Source: Kribbella monticola
GTDB lineage: Bacteria > Actinomycetota > Actinomycetes > Propionibacteriales > Kribbellaceae
Assembly: GCF_003261635.1 (NCBI RefSeq)
Contig: NZ_QFXK01000010.1
Location: 452,635-516,634, forward strand
Direction of reading: 5' to 3'
DNA: 64,000 nt
Of this stretch, positions 46,267 through 55,333 are shown piece by piece. The notes below the pieces were generated by a model. It saw only the letters and a program-made list of their open reading frames with translations. It was not told the origin of the DNA and did no database searches. Position numbers and translations under genes: made by a program. The number at the start of each line of letters is the position of its first letter. Within the stretch, counting starts at the first letter, position 1.

Positions 46267-47172
46267 CTATCCGGTCAACCGCGCGGCGATGGGTTTCGGG
46301 ACCGGGAGTCCGCGCCGGACGAGTTCGTTGACCAAGGCCCGTACTGCGGGGTCGCCCGCGGCCGGCGTCAGTACGACGATGTCGCGGGTCAGCGGTGGAG
46401 TGAGACGGCGGATGGTGCCGGTGTAGCCGGACGGGAGGGCGGTGGTGGGGACGAGGGCGATGCCCAGGCCGGCTGCGGCGAGTTCGGCTGCGGTGGTGGT
46501 TTGGCGGGTGCGCATGACCGGAGTGAGGGCGACTCCGTGGCCGGCGAGTACTTCGGCGAGCCAGGCGTGCAGACCGTTCTCCGGGTCATAGCCGATGGTC
46601 CGGTACTGCGCGATGTCGGCGAGGCTGACCGAGTCGGCCGTGGCCAGTGGGTGGCTCGGAGTCATCGCGGCTACCAGATCCTCGGTGCCGATGAGGTCGA
46701 CGGTGGCGTGCCAGGTCGTCGGACGAGGGCCGACGGCGAGGTCGGCCTGGCCGGACTCGACCAGGTCTGCCAGGGCGTCGGCGCTGGTGAGTTCGGCGAG
46801 GGTCATCTGGATTCCCGGGCGACGGCGGTGCCACGTTCGCAGTACGGGGGCCAGGAGGCCGGCGGTCATGCTGGCGGCGCAGGCGATGCGGAGGTGACCT
46901 TCGGTGCCTTTGGCAACGGCTTGGCCGACGGTGACGACTCGCTCGGCGGCTGCGAGCGCGGCGCGGGCCTCGTCGGCAACGGCGCGGCCCGCGGTGGTCG
47001 GGCGGACGCCGCGGGGGAGTCGTTCGAGGAGTGGCGTGCCGATCTCGCGTTCGAGACCGGCCAGCTGGTGTGACAGCGCCGGCTGCGAGAGATGCAGCGT
47101 GGCGGCGGCCTTGGTGACCGAGCCTGTGTCGAGAACCGCGACCAGGCATTCCAGGGCTCGCAGAGTCGTCAT
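46267..47172 (-). CDS. LysR family regulator
   Basis: A 301-residue LTTR. The N-terminal helix-turn-helix is LECLVAVLDTGSVTKAAATLHLSQPALSHQLAGLEREIG, and the rest is a two-lobed substrate-binding domain (HLRIACAASMTAGLLAPVL... to C-terminus). It is divergent from the SDR gene at 47276 with 103 bases between, the classic LysR layout, so it should activate or repress that gene. No ribosome site is evident before ATG 47172. Confidence 0.92.
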   Translation of the reverse strand: MTTLRALECLVAVLDTGSVTKAAATLHLSQPALSHQLAGLEREIGTPLLERLPRGVRPTTAGRAVADEARAALAAAERVVTVGQAVAKGTEGHLRIACAASMTAGLLAPVLRTWHRRRPGIQMTLAELTSADALADLVESGQADLAVGPRPTTWHATVDLIGTEDLVAAMTPSHPLATADSVSLADIAQYRTIGYDPENGLHAWLAEVLAGHGVALTPVMRTRQTTTAAELAAAGLGIALVPTTALPSGYTGTIRRLTPPLTRDIVVLTPAAGDPAVRALVNELVRRGLPVPKPIAARLTG

Positions 47173-47275
47173 TCGTTCAGCTTATGGCAACTGGCAAGAA
47201 GCTTCATGGCGCGACGGGATGCGAGAGCGCCGCCAGCCCGTTGGAAGAAGGGCAAGCACCGATCAAGGAGGACAT

Positions 47276-48094
47276 ATGAGCGTGGAACTACAGGGCAGGA
47301 CGATGGTCGTCGTGGGCGGCAGTTCGGGCATCGGACGCCGGCTCGCCGCTGACGCCGCAGCGGCCGGAGCCCGAGTGCTGCTCGCAGGACGCAACCGAGA
47401 GAAGCTGACCGCCTCGCTCAGCGCCGGCTCGACGGGCCCCAGCTCGACGGGCCCCGGCTCGACGGGCGCCGGCTCGACGGGCGCCGGCTCGACGGGCGCC
47501 GGCTCGACGGGCGCCGGCTCGACGGGCGTCGGCTCGATCGAAGCGGCCGAAGTGGATCTGGCCGATGAGGCGTCGATCGCGGCGTTGGCCGAGCAGGTGG
47601 GGACGGTCGACTATCTGGTGAGTGTCGCGAATGCCTCCGCGAACGGACCGCTCGGTGCGCTCGAGCGCGACGCCGTACTGGCTGCGTTCGATGCGAAGGT
47701 GATCGGGGCGATCATGCTGGCGAAGCACTTCGGGCCGCGGTTCGCCGAGGGCGGCGCGATGTTGCTGTTCTCGGGAATCGTCGGCTGGCGGCCGTCGGCA
47801 GGAAAGACGGTGACGACGGCAACAAATGGTGCGGTCAGCTTCCTGGCGTCGGCGCTGGCGGTGGAGTTGGCGCCGGTCCGGGTGAACGCCGTCTCGCCCG
47901 GGATCATCGACTCCGGCGCGTGGGACAGCCTGGGTGAGGGCAAGCAGAAGCTGTTCGACACCACCGCCGCGAAGGTGCCGGCGCGGCGGATCGGTCAACT
48001 CGCCGATGTCTCCTCCGCGGCGCTGCTCGCCCTCACCAACCCGTTCATGACCGGTGAGACCCTGCACGTCGACGGCGGCGCCCGCTTCGCCTAG
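47276..48094 (+). CDS. Atypical SDR lacking catalytic Tyr/Lys, with Gly-Ser-Thr repeat
   Basis: A 272-residue SDR. The cofactor loop GGSSGIG and the C-terminal FMTGETLHVDGGARFA are typical, but where YXXXK is expected the sequence reads TTATNGAV, so the catalytic Tyr and Lys are Thr and Asn. Related catalytically altered SDRs exist, so this may be a real subgroup. A 35-residue GSTGA repeat encoded by a 15-bp minisatellite is inserted after the second strand, next to the nucleotide ribose site. AAGGAGGA precedes ATG 47276. It is divergent from the LysR gene, its likely regulator. Confidence 0.88.
   Translation: MSVELQGRTMVVVGGSSGIGRRLAADAAAAGARVLLAGRNREKLTASLSAGSTGPSSTGPGSTGAGSTGAGSTGAGSTGAGSTGVGSIEAAEVDLADEASIAALAEQVGTVDYLVSVANASANGPLGALERDAVLAAFDAKVIGAIMLAKHFGPRFAEGGAMLLFSGIVGWRPSAGKTVTTATNGAVSFLASALAVELAPVRVNAVSPGIIDSGAWDSLGEGKQKLFDTTAAKVPARRIGQLADVSSAALLALTNPFMTGETLHVDGGARFA
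47426..47530 (+). repeat. In-frame 15-bp minisatellite in the SDR gene
   Basis: Seven copies of GGCTCGACGGGCGCC with few changes, encoding GSTGA pentapeptides. It keeps frame and lies in a surface loop after beta-2 of the Rossmann fold. Near-perfect copies imply recent change in number. Confidence 0.95.
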
Positions 48095-48200
48095 GGCACG
48101 GGCGGCGGAGGTCACATCGGCATCGACAACCTTTGAACGGTTTTCGGCGTCAGTGCAGTGAGCAAGCTCGCTCGATGGTGGAACTGGTAGCCGGGAGGCA

Positions 48201-49463
48201 GTGGTGGTTGTTCTGGGGATCTCTCTCCTCAGTGGCTGGCTACCGGTGGCGATGGAGACAACGGCCGCTGTCGCCCTGGCAGCAGCGGTCGTCCGGCGCG
48301 ATCGACGATGGGGCACTCGCCGGGTGCCCCTCATCGCCGGAGCGGCGGTCATACTCGCCTTGGGTGCTGCCGTTACGAGTCGGTCGTTGTTCGGCATCAC
48401 GGATCCACTACCGAGGTCTGTCTGGGTCTGGCTAGGAGTGGCAGCGGCCGCACTGCTGGTCGTGGCCGTCGGCTGGCGAAGCGCCCGGTGGTGGCAGACC
48501 GTCAGCGGTGTGGTTGCGCTCGGGCTGGCCTGCCTCGTGTGCGGCAACAGCGTGAACCAATTCGTCGGGTACTACCCGACGGTCGGTTCGGCGATAGCCG
48601 CGCTGCGAGGACGACCACCCGCAGGGCAGATCACCCTGCAGCAACTGCACGGCGGCCGGCTGCCGGACGCAGGCCAGACCGGCGAACTGGTCAGCGTCGA
48701 CATCCCCTCCTCGACGACCACCTTCACTCCACGGCGGGAACTCATCTACCTCCCGCCCGTCTGGTTCCACCGCGGCCACCGTCCACTGCCTGCCGTCGAG
48801 ATGATCGGCGCCGAGCACGCCGCACCCGAGAACTGGGTACGCATCGGTGGCGCGGTGCGAGCCAGTAACGCCTACGCGGCTCACCACCAGGGCCGCGCCC
48901 CGATCCTGGTCTTCGTCGACGCCACCGAGTCGTTCAACAACGACACCGAGTGCGTGAACGGCCCGCACGGCACGGCCGAGGACTATCTGGTCAAGGACGT
49001 GCCACGGTTCGTCATCGCGACCTTCGGGGCGTCCCGCGACCCGCGCCACTGGGGCGTTCTCGGCTTCTCGATGGGCGGCACCTGCGCGATCGGCCTGACG
49101 GTCGAGCACCCGCAGACCTTCGGGCACTTCGTCGACATCGATGGCGACCTCGGCCCGAACATCGGCACCAAGGCGCAGACGATCGCGACCCTGTACGGCG
49201 GGTCGGCGGCGGCCTGGGCTGCCCACGACCCGCTCACGGTGATGGCCCGCCACGGCCACTACCGAGACATCACCGGCAGGTTCGTGAACGGCAGCAACGA
49301 GCACCTCCTGATCAAGGAGTCGAAGCAGCTCGCCGCCGCCTGTCACAAGGTCGCGATTCCCGCCGAAGTCGTCGTCCAGCACGGCAGCCACGTCTGGCAG
49401 TTCGCCGAGAACGTCTTCGCCCGAACCCTGCCCTGGCTCAGCGCCCAACTCGACCTCGCGTGA
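48201..49463 (+). CDS. Membrane-anchored esterase (antigen 85/esterase D-like)
   Basis: A 420-residue protein. Four hydrophobic helices occupy about residues 1-125, so the catalytic part lies outside the membrane. The catalytic domain (about 150-420) has the nucleophile elbow GFSMGG, FVDIDGDLGPN and the C-terminal HGSHVWQFAENVF that holds the His. This is the putative-esterase (PF00756) fold of mycolyltransferases and enterochelin esterases; the four-helix anchor is common in actinobacterial homologues. Transfer or hydrolysis of a cell-envelope ester is likely. GGGAGG lies before GTG 48201 and GTG 48204; either may be used. Confidence 0.87.
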   Translation: MVVVLGISLLSGWLPVAMETTAAVALAAAVVRRDRRWGTRRVPLIAGAAVILALGAAVTSRSLFGITDPLPRSVWVWLGVAAAALLVVAVGWRSARWWQTVSGVVALGLACLVCGNSVNQFVGYYPTVGSAIAALRGRPPAGQITLQQLHGGRLPDAGQTGELVSVDIPSSTTTFTPRRELIYLPPVWFHRGHRPLPAVEMIGAEHAAPENWVRIGGAVRASNAYAAHHQGRAPILVFVDATESFNNDTECVNGPHGTAEDYLVKDVPRFVIATFGASRDPRHWGVLGFSMGGTCAIGLTVEHPQTFGHFVDIDGDLGPNIGTKAQTIATLYGGSAAAWAAHDPLTVMARHGHYRDITGRFVNGSNEHLLIKESKQLAAACHKVAIPAEVVVQHGSHVWQFAENVFARTLPWLSAQLDLA

Positions 49464-49497
49464 CCGGCCGCGGACTCCTGCCGGAGCGCGGCCGGTC
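49462..49497. terminator. Bidirectional terminator between esterase and M20 genes
   Basis: An 11-bp perfect stem (49462-49472 with 49487-49497) with an inner CTCC/GGAG helix. It occupies the gap of the convergent pair and overlaps the end of the esterase stop codon. Confidence 0.82.
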
Positions 49498-49506
49498 GCG
49501 ACAGCT

Positions 49507-50706
49507 CTAGAGCCCCCTGACCAGACGCCGTACGGCCAGTTCGGCAAGGAGGCCGGCGGCGTCCGGCAAAACGGCGTCGTCGAAGGCGGCCAAGGGGGAG
49601 TGGTTGTCGGCAGCCGCCTCCGGGTCGGGGCCGGCGCACGCACTGACGTTGAGATAGACGCCAGGAACCTCGTTGAGGACATAGGACATGTCCTCGGCAC
49701 CACACCGCGGATTGGCACGTTCGCGGAACCGGTCCGGGCCGAACAGATCGACGATCGTGTCGCGGGCGAACTCGTACTCGTCCGGGTTGTTCACCGTCAC
49801 CGGGTAGCCGATCTGGTACTGCACCTCGGCGGTCAACCCGTGCGCGGCCGCCATCGACTCGACCAGCCGCGTCGAGGTCAGCTGCACCTTCGCCCGGGCC
49901 TGCTCGGAGAACGTCCGGACCGTCGCGTCGAAGAACGCGTCGTCGGGAATGATGTTCTCCTTCGTGCCGCCCGCGATCCGCCCGACCGTGAGGACGACCG
50001 GATCGAACACGTCGAACTGCCGGGTGATCATCGTCTGCAACGCGGTCACCATCTCGCAAGCCACCGGAATCGGGTCCTTCCCCCGGTACGGCGTCGAGCC
50101 GTGCGTACCCGCGCCGACGACCCGCACGTGCAACTGGTCGGCCGCGGCCATGAACGAGCCCGGCTTGCTGCTCCACATCCCGAACGGCTGCCCCGCCGAC
50201 CCGACATGCAGACCGTACGCCGCGTCCGCCCGCCGGCCTGCTGCCTCCAGCACCCCTTCGCGGATCATGATCGGCGCGCCGCCACTCGTCTCTTCACCGG
50301 GCTGGAACATGAACACCACATCGCCGGCGAGCTCAGCCCGCAGCTCGTGCAGCACCTTCGCTGCGCCGACCAGACCGGCGACGTGCAGATCGTGGCCACA
50401 GGCATGCATCATGCCCGGATGCTTCGACGCATAAGGCACGTCGACCCGCTCGGTCACCGGCAGCGCGTCCATGTCGCCGCGCAGCAACACGACCGGACCA
50501 GGCCCGCCACCACCCCGCAGTACGGCGGTGACTGAGGAGAGCTCCTTGCCCAAGGTGATCTCGAGGTCGAGGCCCTCCAATGCCTGCAGGATCAGCGCCT
50601 GGGACTTCGGCAGGTCGAGATCGTATTCGGGCACCTCGTGGAGCGCTCTCCGGAGCGTGATGATGTCGTCGGCGTAGCGCTGGGCGAGGTCGAGGGTGCG
50701 GCTCAT
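49507..50706 (-). CDS. M20D family amidohydrolase (amino-acyl or IAA-amino-acid hydrolase type)
   Basis: A 399-residue metalloenzyme. The metal motifs HACGHDLHVA and QPGEETSGGA and the dimerisation-domain Gly/His motif GAGTHGSTPYRG are in place, as is RCGAEDMSYVL near the end. These enzymes split N-acyl amino acids or related amides in the cytoplasm. It lies 22 bases downstream of the exonuclease gene and may be read with it, though the functions are unrelated. Confidence 0.9.
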   Translation of the reverse strand: MSRTLDLAQRYADDIITLRRALHEVPEYDLDLPKSQALILQALEGLDLEITLGKELSSVTAVLRGGGGPGPVVLLRGDMDALPVTERVDVPYASKHPGMMHACGHDLHVAGLVGAAKVLHELRAELAGDVVFMFQPGEETSGGAPIMIREGVLEAAGRRADAAYGLHVGSAGQPFGMWSSKPGSFMAAADQLHVRVVGAGTHGSTPYRGKDPIPVACEMVTALQTMITRQFDVFDPVVLTVGRIAGGTKENIIPDDAFFDATVRTFSEQARAKVQLTSTRLVESMAAAHGLTAEVQYQIGYPVTVNNPDEYEFARDTIVDLFGPDRFRERANPRCGAEDMSYVLNEVPGVYLNVSACAGPDPEAAADNHSPLAAFDDAVLPDAAGLLAELAVRRLVRGL

Positions 50707-50728
50707 GCAGTTCCTTCCAGAACGGGGT

Positions 50729-51697
50729 TCAGGCTTTCGGGCCGAGGTTGAGGGCGGACATCACGCGCTGGGCGCTGCCGCCGAGTTCTAGCAGTTCGAC
50801 CAGGTCGAGCCAGCGTTCGGGATCCTTGACCGCCGCGGGCATGGTCGCGTCGAACGTCCCGACCGGCGCGTCCTTCGCCACCGCGACGACCTTCGGCGCG
50901 ACGTCCAGGTAGTCACTGGAGTCGAGGATCTTGCGCTTGACCGAAGGCGACATCGGCGTCGACGGATCGGCCGCAGCGGCACGTATCTCGTCGAGCCCGC
51001 CGTACGCCGTGATCAGCGAGGCCGCCGTCTTGTCACCGACACCCTTGACGCCTGGCAGCCCATCGGAGGCGTCGCCGCGGAGCGTGGCGTAGTCGGCGTA
51101 CCGGCTGGCGGGGATCTCGTACTTCGCCAGCAGCGCCTTCTCGTCGTACACCTCCGCGCGCCCGACACCCTTCGCTGCGGTGTAGATGACCCGGATCCCG
51201 CGCGCGTCGTCGATCAACTGGAACAGGTCGCGATCGCCGGTGACCACGTCGACCGGCATCTTCGCCTGATGTGACAAGGTGCCGATGACGTCGTCGGCCT
51301 CGTGGTCGGCGGCGCCGACGATCGCGATCCCGAGCGCTTCGAGGCAGGCCCGGATGTACGGCACCTGGATCTCCAGCCGGTCCGGCACGTCCTCGACCTG
51401 GTCACCTCCGGACGTCACGAACTCGACCCGCTGCGCCTTGTACGACGGGATCAGCGCGACCCGCCAGGACGGCCGCCAGTTGTCGTCCCAGCACGCGACC
51501 AGATGGGTCGGGCGGTGGTTCTCCACCAGCCGGGCGATGAAGTCGAGCAGCCCGCGGATCGCGTTGGTCGGCGTACCGTCGGCCGCCTTCATCGTGTCGG
51601 GCACGCCGAAGAAGGCGCGGAAGTACAGCGATGCCGTGTCGAGCAGCATCAGCCGCTGTCCGGCGATACCAGTCGTGGAGGTGGTCGTCTCAGCCAT
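50729..51697 (-). CDS. 5'-3' exonuclease (PIN/FEN-like, Pol I 5' nuclease domain)
   Basis: A 322-residue stand-alone 5' nuclease like mycobacterial Rv2090. The acidic metal site is spread over LLDTASLYFRAF, ACWDDNWRPSWR, HEADDVIGTL and VVTGDRDLFQLI, and the helix-hairpin-helix is GDASDGLPGVKGVGDKTAASLI. It removes RNA primers or flaps. It is divergent from the AsnC gene with under 50 bases between. Confidence 0.93.
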   Translation of the reverse strand: MAETTTSTTGIAGQRLMLLDTASLYFRAFFGVPDTMKAADGTPTNAIRGLLDFIARLVENHRPTHLVACWDDNWRPSWRVALIPSYKAQRVEFVTSGGDQVEDVPDRLEIQVPYIRACLEALGIAIVGAADHEADDVIGTLSHQAKMPVDVVTGDRDLFQLIDDARGIRVIYTAAKGVGRAEVYDEKALLAKYEIPASRYADYATLRGDASDGLPGVKGVGDKTAASLITAYGGLDEIRAAAADPSTPMSPSVKRKILDSSDYLDVAPKVVAVAKDAPVGTFDATMPAAVKDPERWLDLVELLELGGSAQRVMSALNLGPKA

Positions 51698-51744
51698 GAG
51701 GCGATGCTTTCATGCCGGGGTCTCGCGGCAGTAGGGTCACACTC

Positions 51745-52185
51745 GTGGAGGACCTGGATCGCAAGATCGTCGAGCTGCTCGCGTCCGACGGGCGGATGAG
51801 CTTCACCGACCTGGGCAAGGCGACCGGCCTGTCGACCTCGGCCGTGCACCAGCGGGTCAAGCGGCTGGAACAGCGCGGCATCATCTTGGGGTACGCGGCA
51901 ACGATCGACCACTCCGCGCTCGACCTGCCGCTGACTGCGCTGATCTCGATCCGCCCGATCGACCCGTCCCAGCCCGACGACTCGCCCGAGCGGCTGCGCG
52001 ATGTTCGCGAGATCGAGTCCTGCTACTCGGTGGCCGGCGACTCCAGCTACGTCCTGATCGTCCGGGTCGCCACGCCGGCCGCGCTGGAGAACCTGCTGGC
52101 CGTGATCCGGGCCCGTGCCAACGTCTCCACGACGACGACGATCGTCCTGAGTACGCCGTACGAACGCCGCCCGCCCGCGCTCTGA
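51745..52185 (+). CDS. Lrp/AsnC family regulator
   Basis: A 146-residue feast/famine regulator: N-terminal helix-turn-helix MSFTDLGKATGLSTSAVHQRVKRLEQRG and a C-terminal RAM domain (YSVAGDSSYVLIVRVATPAALENLL). GTG 51745 is chosen because TAGGGT (51732-51737) ends seven bases before it, the same leaderless form as elsewhere in the window; an in-frame start at 51712 would place the promoter in the gene. It probably senses an amino acid; targets are unknown, but the lysine-degradation genes 2 kb away are a candidate. Confidence 0.9.
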   Translation: MEDLDRKIVELLASDGRMSFTDLGKATGLSTSAVHQRVKRLEQRGIILGYAATIDHSALDLPLTALISIRPIDPSQPDDSPERLRDVREIESCYSVAGDSSYVLIVRVATPAALENLLAVIRARANVSTTTTIVLSTPYERRPPAL

Positions 52186-52218
52186 TCCTCTCCCGCGGCG
52201 CTGAGATCTGGAGGGCTG

Positions 52219-53421
52219 GTGGCTGATTCGCCGAGTGTCGCGCCGGGCCGCGGGATGCTGCGGCCGTGGCATTTCGTGCTGGCGTTCGGCATCGTCAGCC
52301 TGCTGGCGGACATGGTGTACGAGGGCGCCCGCAGCATCATCGGGCCGTATCTCGCGACACTGGGCGCGTCGGCCACCGTGGTCGGAGTGGTTGCCGGGGC
52401 CGGTGAGTTCATCGGCTACGGGCTGCGAGTGGTCTCCGGGTACGCGGTACGGCGTACTGCTCATTACTGGACGTGGACGATCCTCGGCTACGGGCTCACT
52501 GTGCTCAGTGTTCCGCTGATCGGGGTGACCGGCGTGCTGACGCCGGCGCTGCTTCTGTATGGCACGGAGCGGCTCGGGAAGGCTGTGCGGTCGCCGGCCA
52601 AGGACACGCTGCTGTCCCACGCGTCGGCGCAGACGGGTCGCGGCCGGGCGTTCGGCGTACATCAGGCGCTCGATCAGACCGGCGCGATGCTCGGTCCGCT
52701 GCTGCTGGCCGCAGTACTGGGATGGCGCGACGGCGACTACCGACTCGCGTTCGGTGTGCTGGCTCTCCCGGGCGTGCTGGTGCTCGGGTTGCTGTTCTGG
52801 CTGCGCCGGCGGGTGCCGAACCCGCTGGCCTACGAAGAGAGCCCAGACAAGCCTCAGTCAGGCACCGCGACCTCGCAGCGCTTGCCTGCGCGGTACTGGC
52901 AGTACGTGGCAGCTGTGGCGGTGCTGTCGTGTGGCGTCGCTTCGTTCCCGCTGCTCGCGTACCACGCGCAGACCAACGGGCTGCTGACTGATGCGCAGGT
53001 GCCCATCCTGTTCGCCGTGGCGATGTTCGTGGACGGCGCGAGTGGGCTGGTGATGGGTCGGGTCTACGACTCGTGGGGACCGCTCACGTTGCTTGCCGTA
53101 CCGGTTGCTGCGGCCGCGTCGGCGCTCGCGTTCAGCCGCAGTGTGTTGTGGATCTGGATCGGCGTTGCCATCTGGGGTGTGGTCAACGGGGTTCTGGATT
53201 CCACCGTGAAGGCCGTTGTGACGGAGTTGGTGCCGAGCAGTTCGCGAGCCGTGGCGTTCGGATGGCTGGCCTTCGTGCGCGGACTCGGGCTGCTGATCGC
53301 GGGCGCGTTGCTGGGAGCGGCGTACGACCGGAGCATCTCGCTCGCCGTCGAGCTCGTGTTGGTTGCAAACGTCATCGCTTTTGGCGGGCTGGCCTGGATT
53401 CTGCGGAAGCTGAGGAGTTAG
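52219..53421 (+). CDS. MFS transporter
   Basis: A 400-residue carrier with about twelve hydrophobic helices. The first loop region reads YEGARSIIGPYLATLGAS, and the loop after helix 6 is charged (RRRVPNPLAYEESPDKPQ), as in the drug/sugar MFS group seen next to stress genes in actinobacteria. GGAGG precedes GTG 52219. It follows the AsnC gene by 33 bases and may be co-transcribed and regulated by it, for instance as an amino-acid exporter. Confidence 0.87.
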   Translation: MADSPSVAPGRGMLRPWHFVLAFGIVSLLADMVYEGARSIIGPYLATLGASATVVGVVAGAGEFIGYGLRVVSGYAVRRTAHYWTWTILGYGLTVLSVPLIGVTGVLTPALLLYGTERLGKAVRSPAKDTLLSHASAQTGRGRAFGVHQALDQTGAMLGPLLLAAVLGWRDGDYRLAFGVLALPGVLVLGLLFWLRRRVPNPLAYEESPDKPQSGTATSQRLPARYWQYVAAVAVLSCGVASFPLLAYHAQTNGLLTDAQVPILFAVAMFVDGASGLVMGRVYDSWGPLTLLAVPVAAAASALAFSRSVLWIWIGVAIWGVVNGVLDSTVKAVVTELVPSSSRAVAFGWLAFVRGLGLLIAGALLGAAYDRSISLAVELVLVANVIAFGGLAWILRKLRS

Positions 53422-53422
53422 C

Positions 53423-53755
53423 TCAGCTGTCTTCGACGTGGCGCTGGTACTCGTTGCCGGTGTCGAAGAACGTGTCGAGGTAGTCGTCGGGCGCGAGGGT
53501 GCTGGTGCGGATCAGCGAGTAGACCTCGGTGCCGGACAGGATCGTGCTGACGTCGTCGCCCAGGTAGAAGCACTGCGCGAGGCCGAGATAGGCCCAGGTG
53601 GTGCCCTCGATGTACTCCGCGGCTTCGTCCTCGGCCAGTTCGATAGCGGTCTCGAAGTCGGAGGCCTGCCAGAGCGTGATCCGCTCCTCGTACGGCGACT
53701 CGTCGTCGTTCTCATCGATCAACTGGAACACGCACCGAACGCTGTACCAGCCCAT
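53423..53755 (-). CDS. DUF4288 protein
   Basis: A 110-residue acidic protein. It matches the DUF4288 form: MGWYSVRCVFQ at the start, YEERITLWQASDFETAIELAEDEAAEY in the middle, and GTEVYSLIRTSTLAPDDYLDTFFDTG at the end. The function is unknown. ATG 53755 starts at the conserved Trp-Tyr; ATG 53770 would add five residues. It is the last gene before the lysine-degradation locus and lies after the kamA terminator. Confidence 0.8.
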   Translation of the reverse strand: MGWYSVRCVFQLIDENDDESPYEERITLWQASDFETAIELAEDEAAEYIEGTTWAYLGLAQCFYLGDDVSTILSGTEVYSLIRTSTLAPDDYLDTFFDTGNEYQRHVEDS

Positions 53756-53824
53756 GGCACCCACCCCCATCAGTCCCCGAACCCTACTTGTTGGCAGCTG
53801 AGAGTGGGAGGGGAACTGAAACCG

Positions 53825-53865
53825 CCCGCTGGTGTCGGGGTCCCCTGTGCGACGACACCAGCGGG
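53825..53865 (-). terminator. Terminator after kamA
   Basis: A perfect 13-bp stem (53825-53837 with 53853-53865) starting 8 bases after the kamA stop codon on the minus strand, followed on that strand by CGGTTTC. Confidence 0.82.
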
Positions 53866-53872
53866 GTAGGGG

Positions 53873-55333
53873 TCAGCTGATCTGGATCAGTTTCTGGGAC
53901 TCGGCGGCTTCGCGGGAGGCGGCGGCCTGAGCGGTCGCCTTGGCGATCGAGTCGCCGGCGTGCTGCTTCCACCACTCCTGGCCCTCGGCCGGCAGGGTGT
54001 CGATCGGGTCGTAGTACTCGTAGGTGCGGTTCAGCGCCTCCGGGTCCTGCTGCTCGATCCCGGTGCGGTAGTTCTTCTTCCAGTACGAGATGCCGCGCAC
54101 CTCGTCGTACTCCGACAACTGGTGCACCCAGCGCTTCCCGACGTACGGCACGTCGCAGACGATCCGCGGCGTCGCGAAGCCCGGCAGGTACCCGAGGATC
54201 CCGTGCTGCAGGTGCTGCGCGTCCTTCACCGAGACCCGCCAGTGCTCGGAGAACGGGATCATGTCGCACATGTAGAAGTAGTACGGCGTGATGGTGGCGC
54301 CGTCGAGCAACGCGAAGCACAGGTCCAGCAGCTGCGGCACCGAGTCGTTGACACCGCGCATGAGCACGCCCTGGTTGCGTACGTCGCGCAGACCCGCCTC
54401 GAACATCGCCTTGGTCGCCTCGGCCACCAGGGGAGTCACCGACTGAGCCGCGTTCACATGGGTGTGCATCGCGATCATCACGCCACGCTGACGGCCGAGC
54501 AGAGCGACCCGCTCGACACCGGCCCGTACGTCGTCGGACAGCCAGTGCTGCGGCATGCCCATCAGTGCCTTGGTGGCGAGCCGGATGTCGCGGATGTTCT
54601 CGATCTCCAGCAGGCTGGTGAGGAACGACTCCAGCCGCGGCCAGGGCATGTTCGCCACGTCGCCACCGGACACGACCACGTCGCGCACACCCGGCGTACG
54701 GCGCAGGTAGTCGAGCATGTCGTCGAGTCGCTGCTGCGGCTTGATGGTGAACTTCAGCTTGTCGATCACCGGCGTCGAGTTGCCGACCAGGTCCATCCGG
54801 GTGCAGTGACCGCAGTACTGCGGGCAGGTCGGCAGGATCTCCGCCAGCACCTTGGTCGGGTAGCGGTGGGTCAACCCCTCCGTGGCCCACATCTCGTGCT
54901 CGTGCAGCGAGTCCCGGGTCGCGTGCGGGTGCGACGCCCAGTCGGTGCGCCGATCGGTGAACATCGGCAGCATGTACCGGCGTACCGGGTCTGCATAGAA
55001 GGCAGCCGTGTAGTCGTCGGCGCCCTCAGGCACGATCGTGTTCAGCATCTGCGGCGGCAGCAGCATCGACATCGTGGCCCGCTCGGCCTGGTCGCGCTCC
55101 AGGTCCTCGTAGACGCGCTCTTCGAGCAGGTGGCCCATCACGTCGCGCAACTGCTTCACGTTCTTCACGCAGTGCGACCGCTGCCACTGCACGGAGCGCC
55201 ACTCCTCGGCGGTCACGTCCTTGAACCCCGGCATCCGGGTCCAGTCGGGCTCGACGAGCTCGGCCCGGTGATACGCGTACGGCTGCCCGTTGAGTTCGGC
55301 AGCGGCAAGCTCCGGGCTGATCAGATCGGTCAC
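53873..55333 (-). CDS. kamA: Lysine 2,3-aminomutase (radical SAM, PLP)
   Basis: A 486-residue radical-SAM aminomutase that turns L-lysine into L-beta-lysine. The [4Fe-4S] motif CPQYCGHC gives C170, C174 and C177 (CX3CX2C), and K400 in VPYVGKRW is the expected PLP lysine. The long N-terminal region (about 1-150) and C-terminal tail match actinobacterial KamA. AGGAGG lies just before GTG 55333. It is divergent from the kdd-kal operon, which continues from beta-lysine, so the two units share a purpose and probably a regulator. Direct evidence for lysine over other amino acids is the context with kamD, kamE and kdd. Confidence 0.93.
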   Translation of the reverse strand: MTDLISPELAAAELNGQPYAYHRAELVEPDWTRMPGFKDVTAEEWRSVQWQRSHCVKNVKQLRDVMGHLLEERVYEDLERDQAERATMSMLLPPQMLNTIVPEGADDYTAAFYADPVRRYMLPMFTDRRTDWASHPHATRDSLHEHEMWATEGLTHRYPTKVLAEILPTCPQYCGHCTRMDLVGNSTPVIDKLKFTIKPQQRLDDMLDYLRRTPGVRDVVVSGGDVANMPWPRLESFLTSLLEIENIRDIRLATKALMGMPQHWLSDDVRAGVERVALLGRQRGVMIAMHTHVNAAQSVTPLVAEATKAMFEAGLRDVRNQGVLMRGVNDSVPQLLDLCFALLDGATITPYYFYMCDMIPFSEHWRVSVKDAQHLQHGILGYLPGFATPRIVCDVPYVGKRWVHQLSEYDEVRGISYWKKNYRTGIEQQDPEALNRTYEYYDPIDTLPAEGQEWWKQHAGDSIAKATAQAAASREAAESQKLIQIS

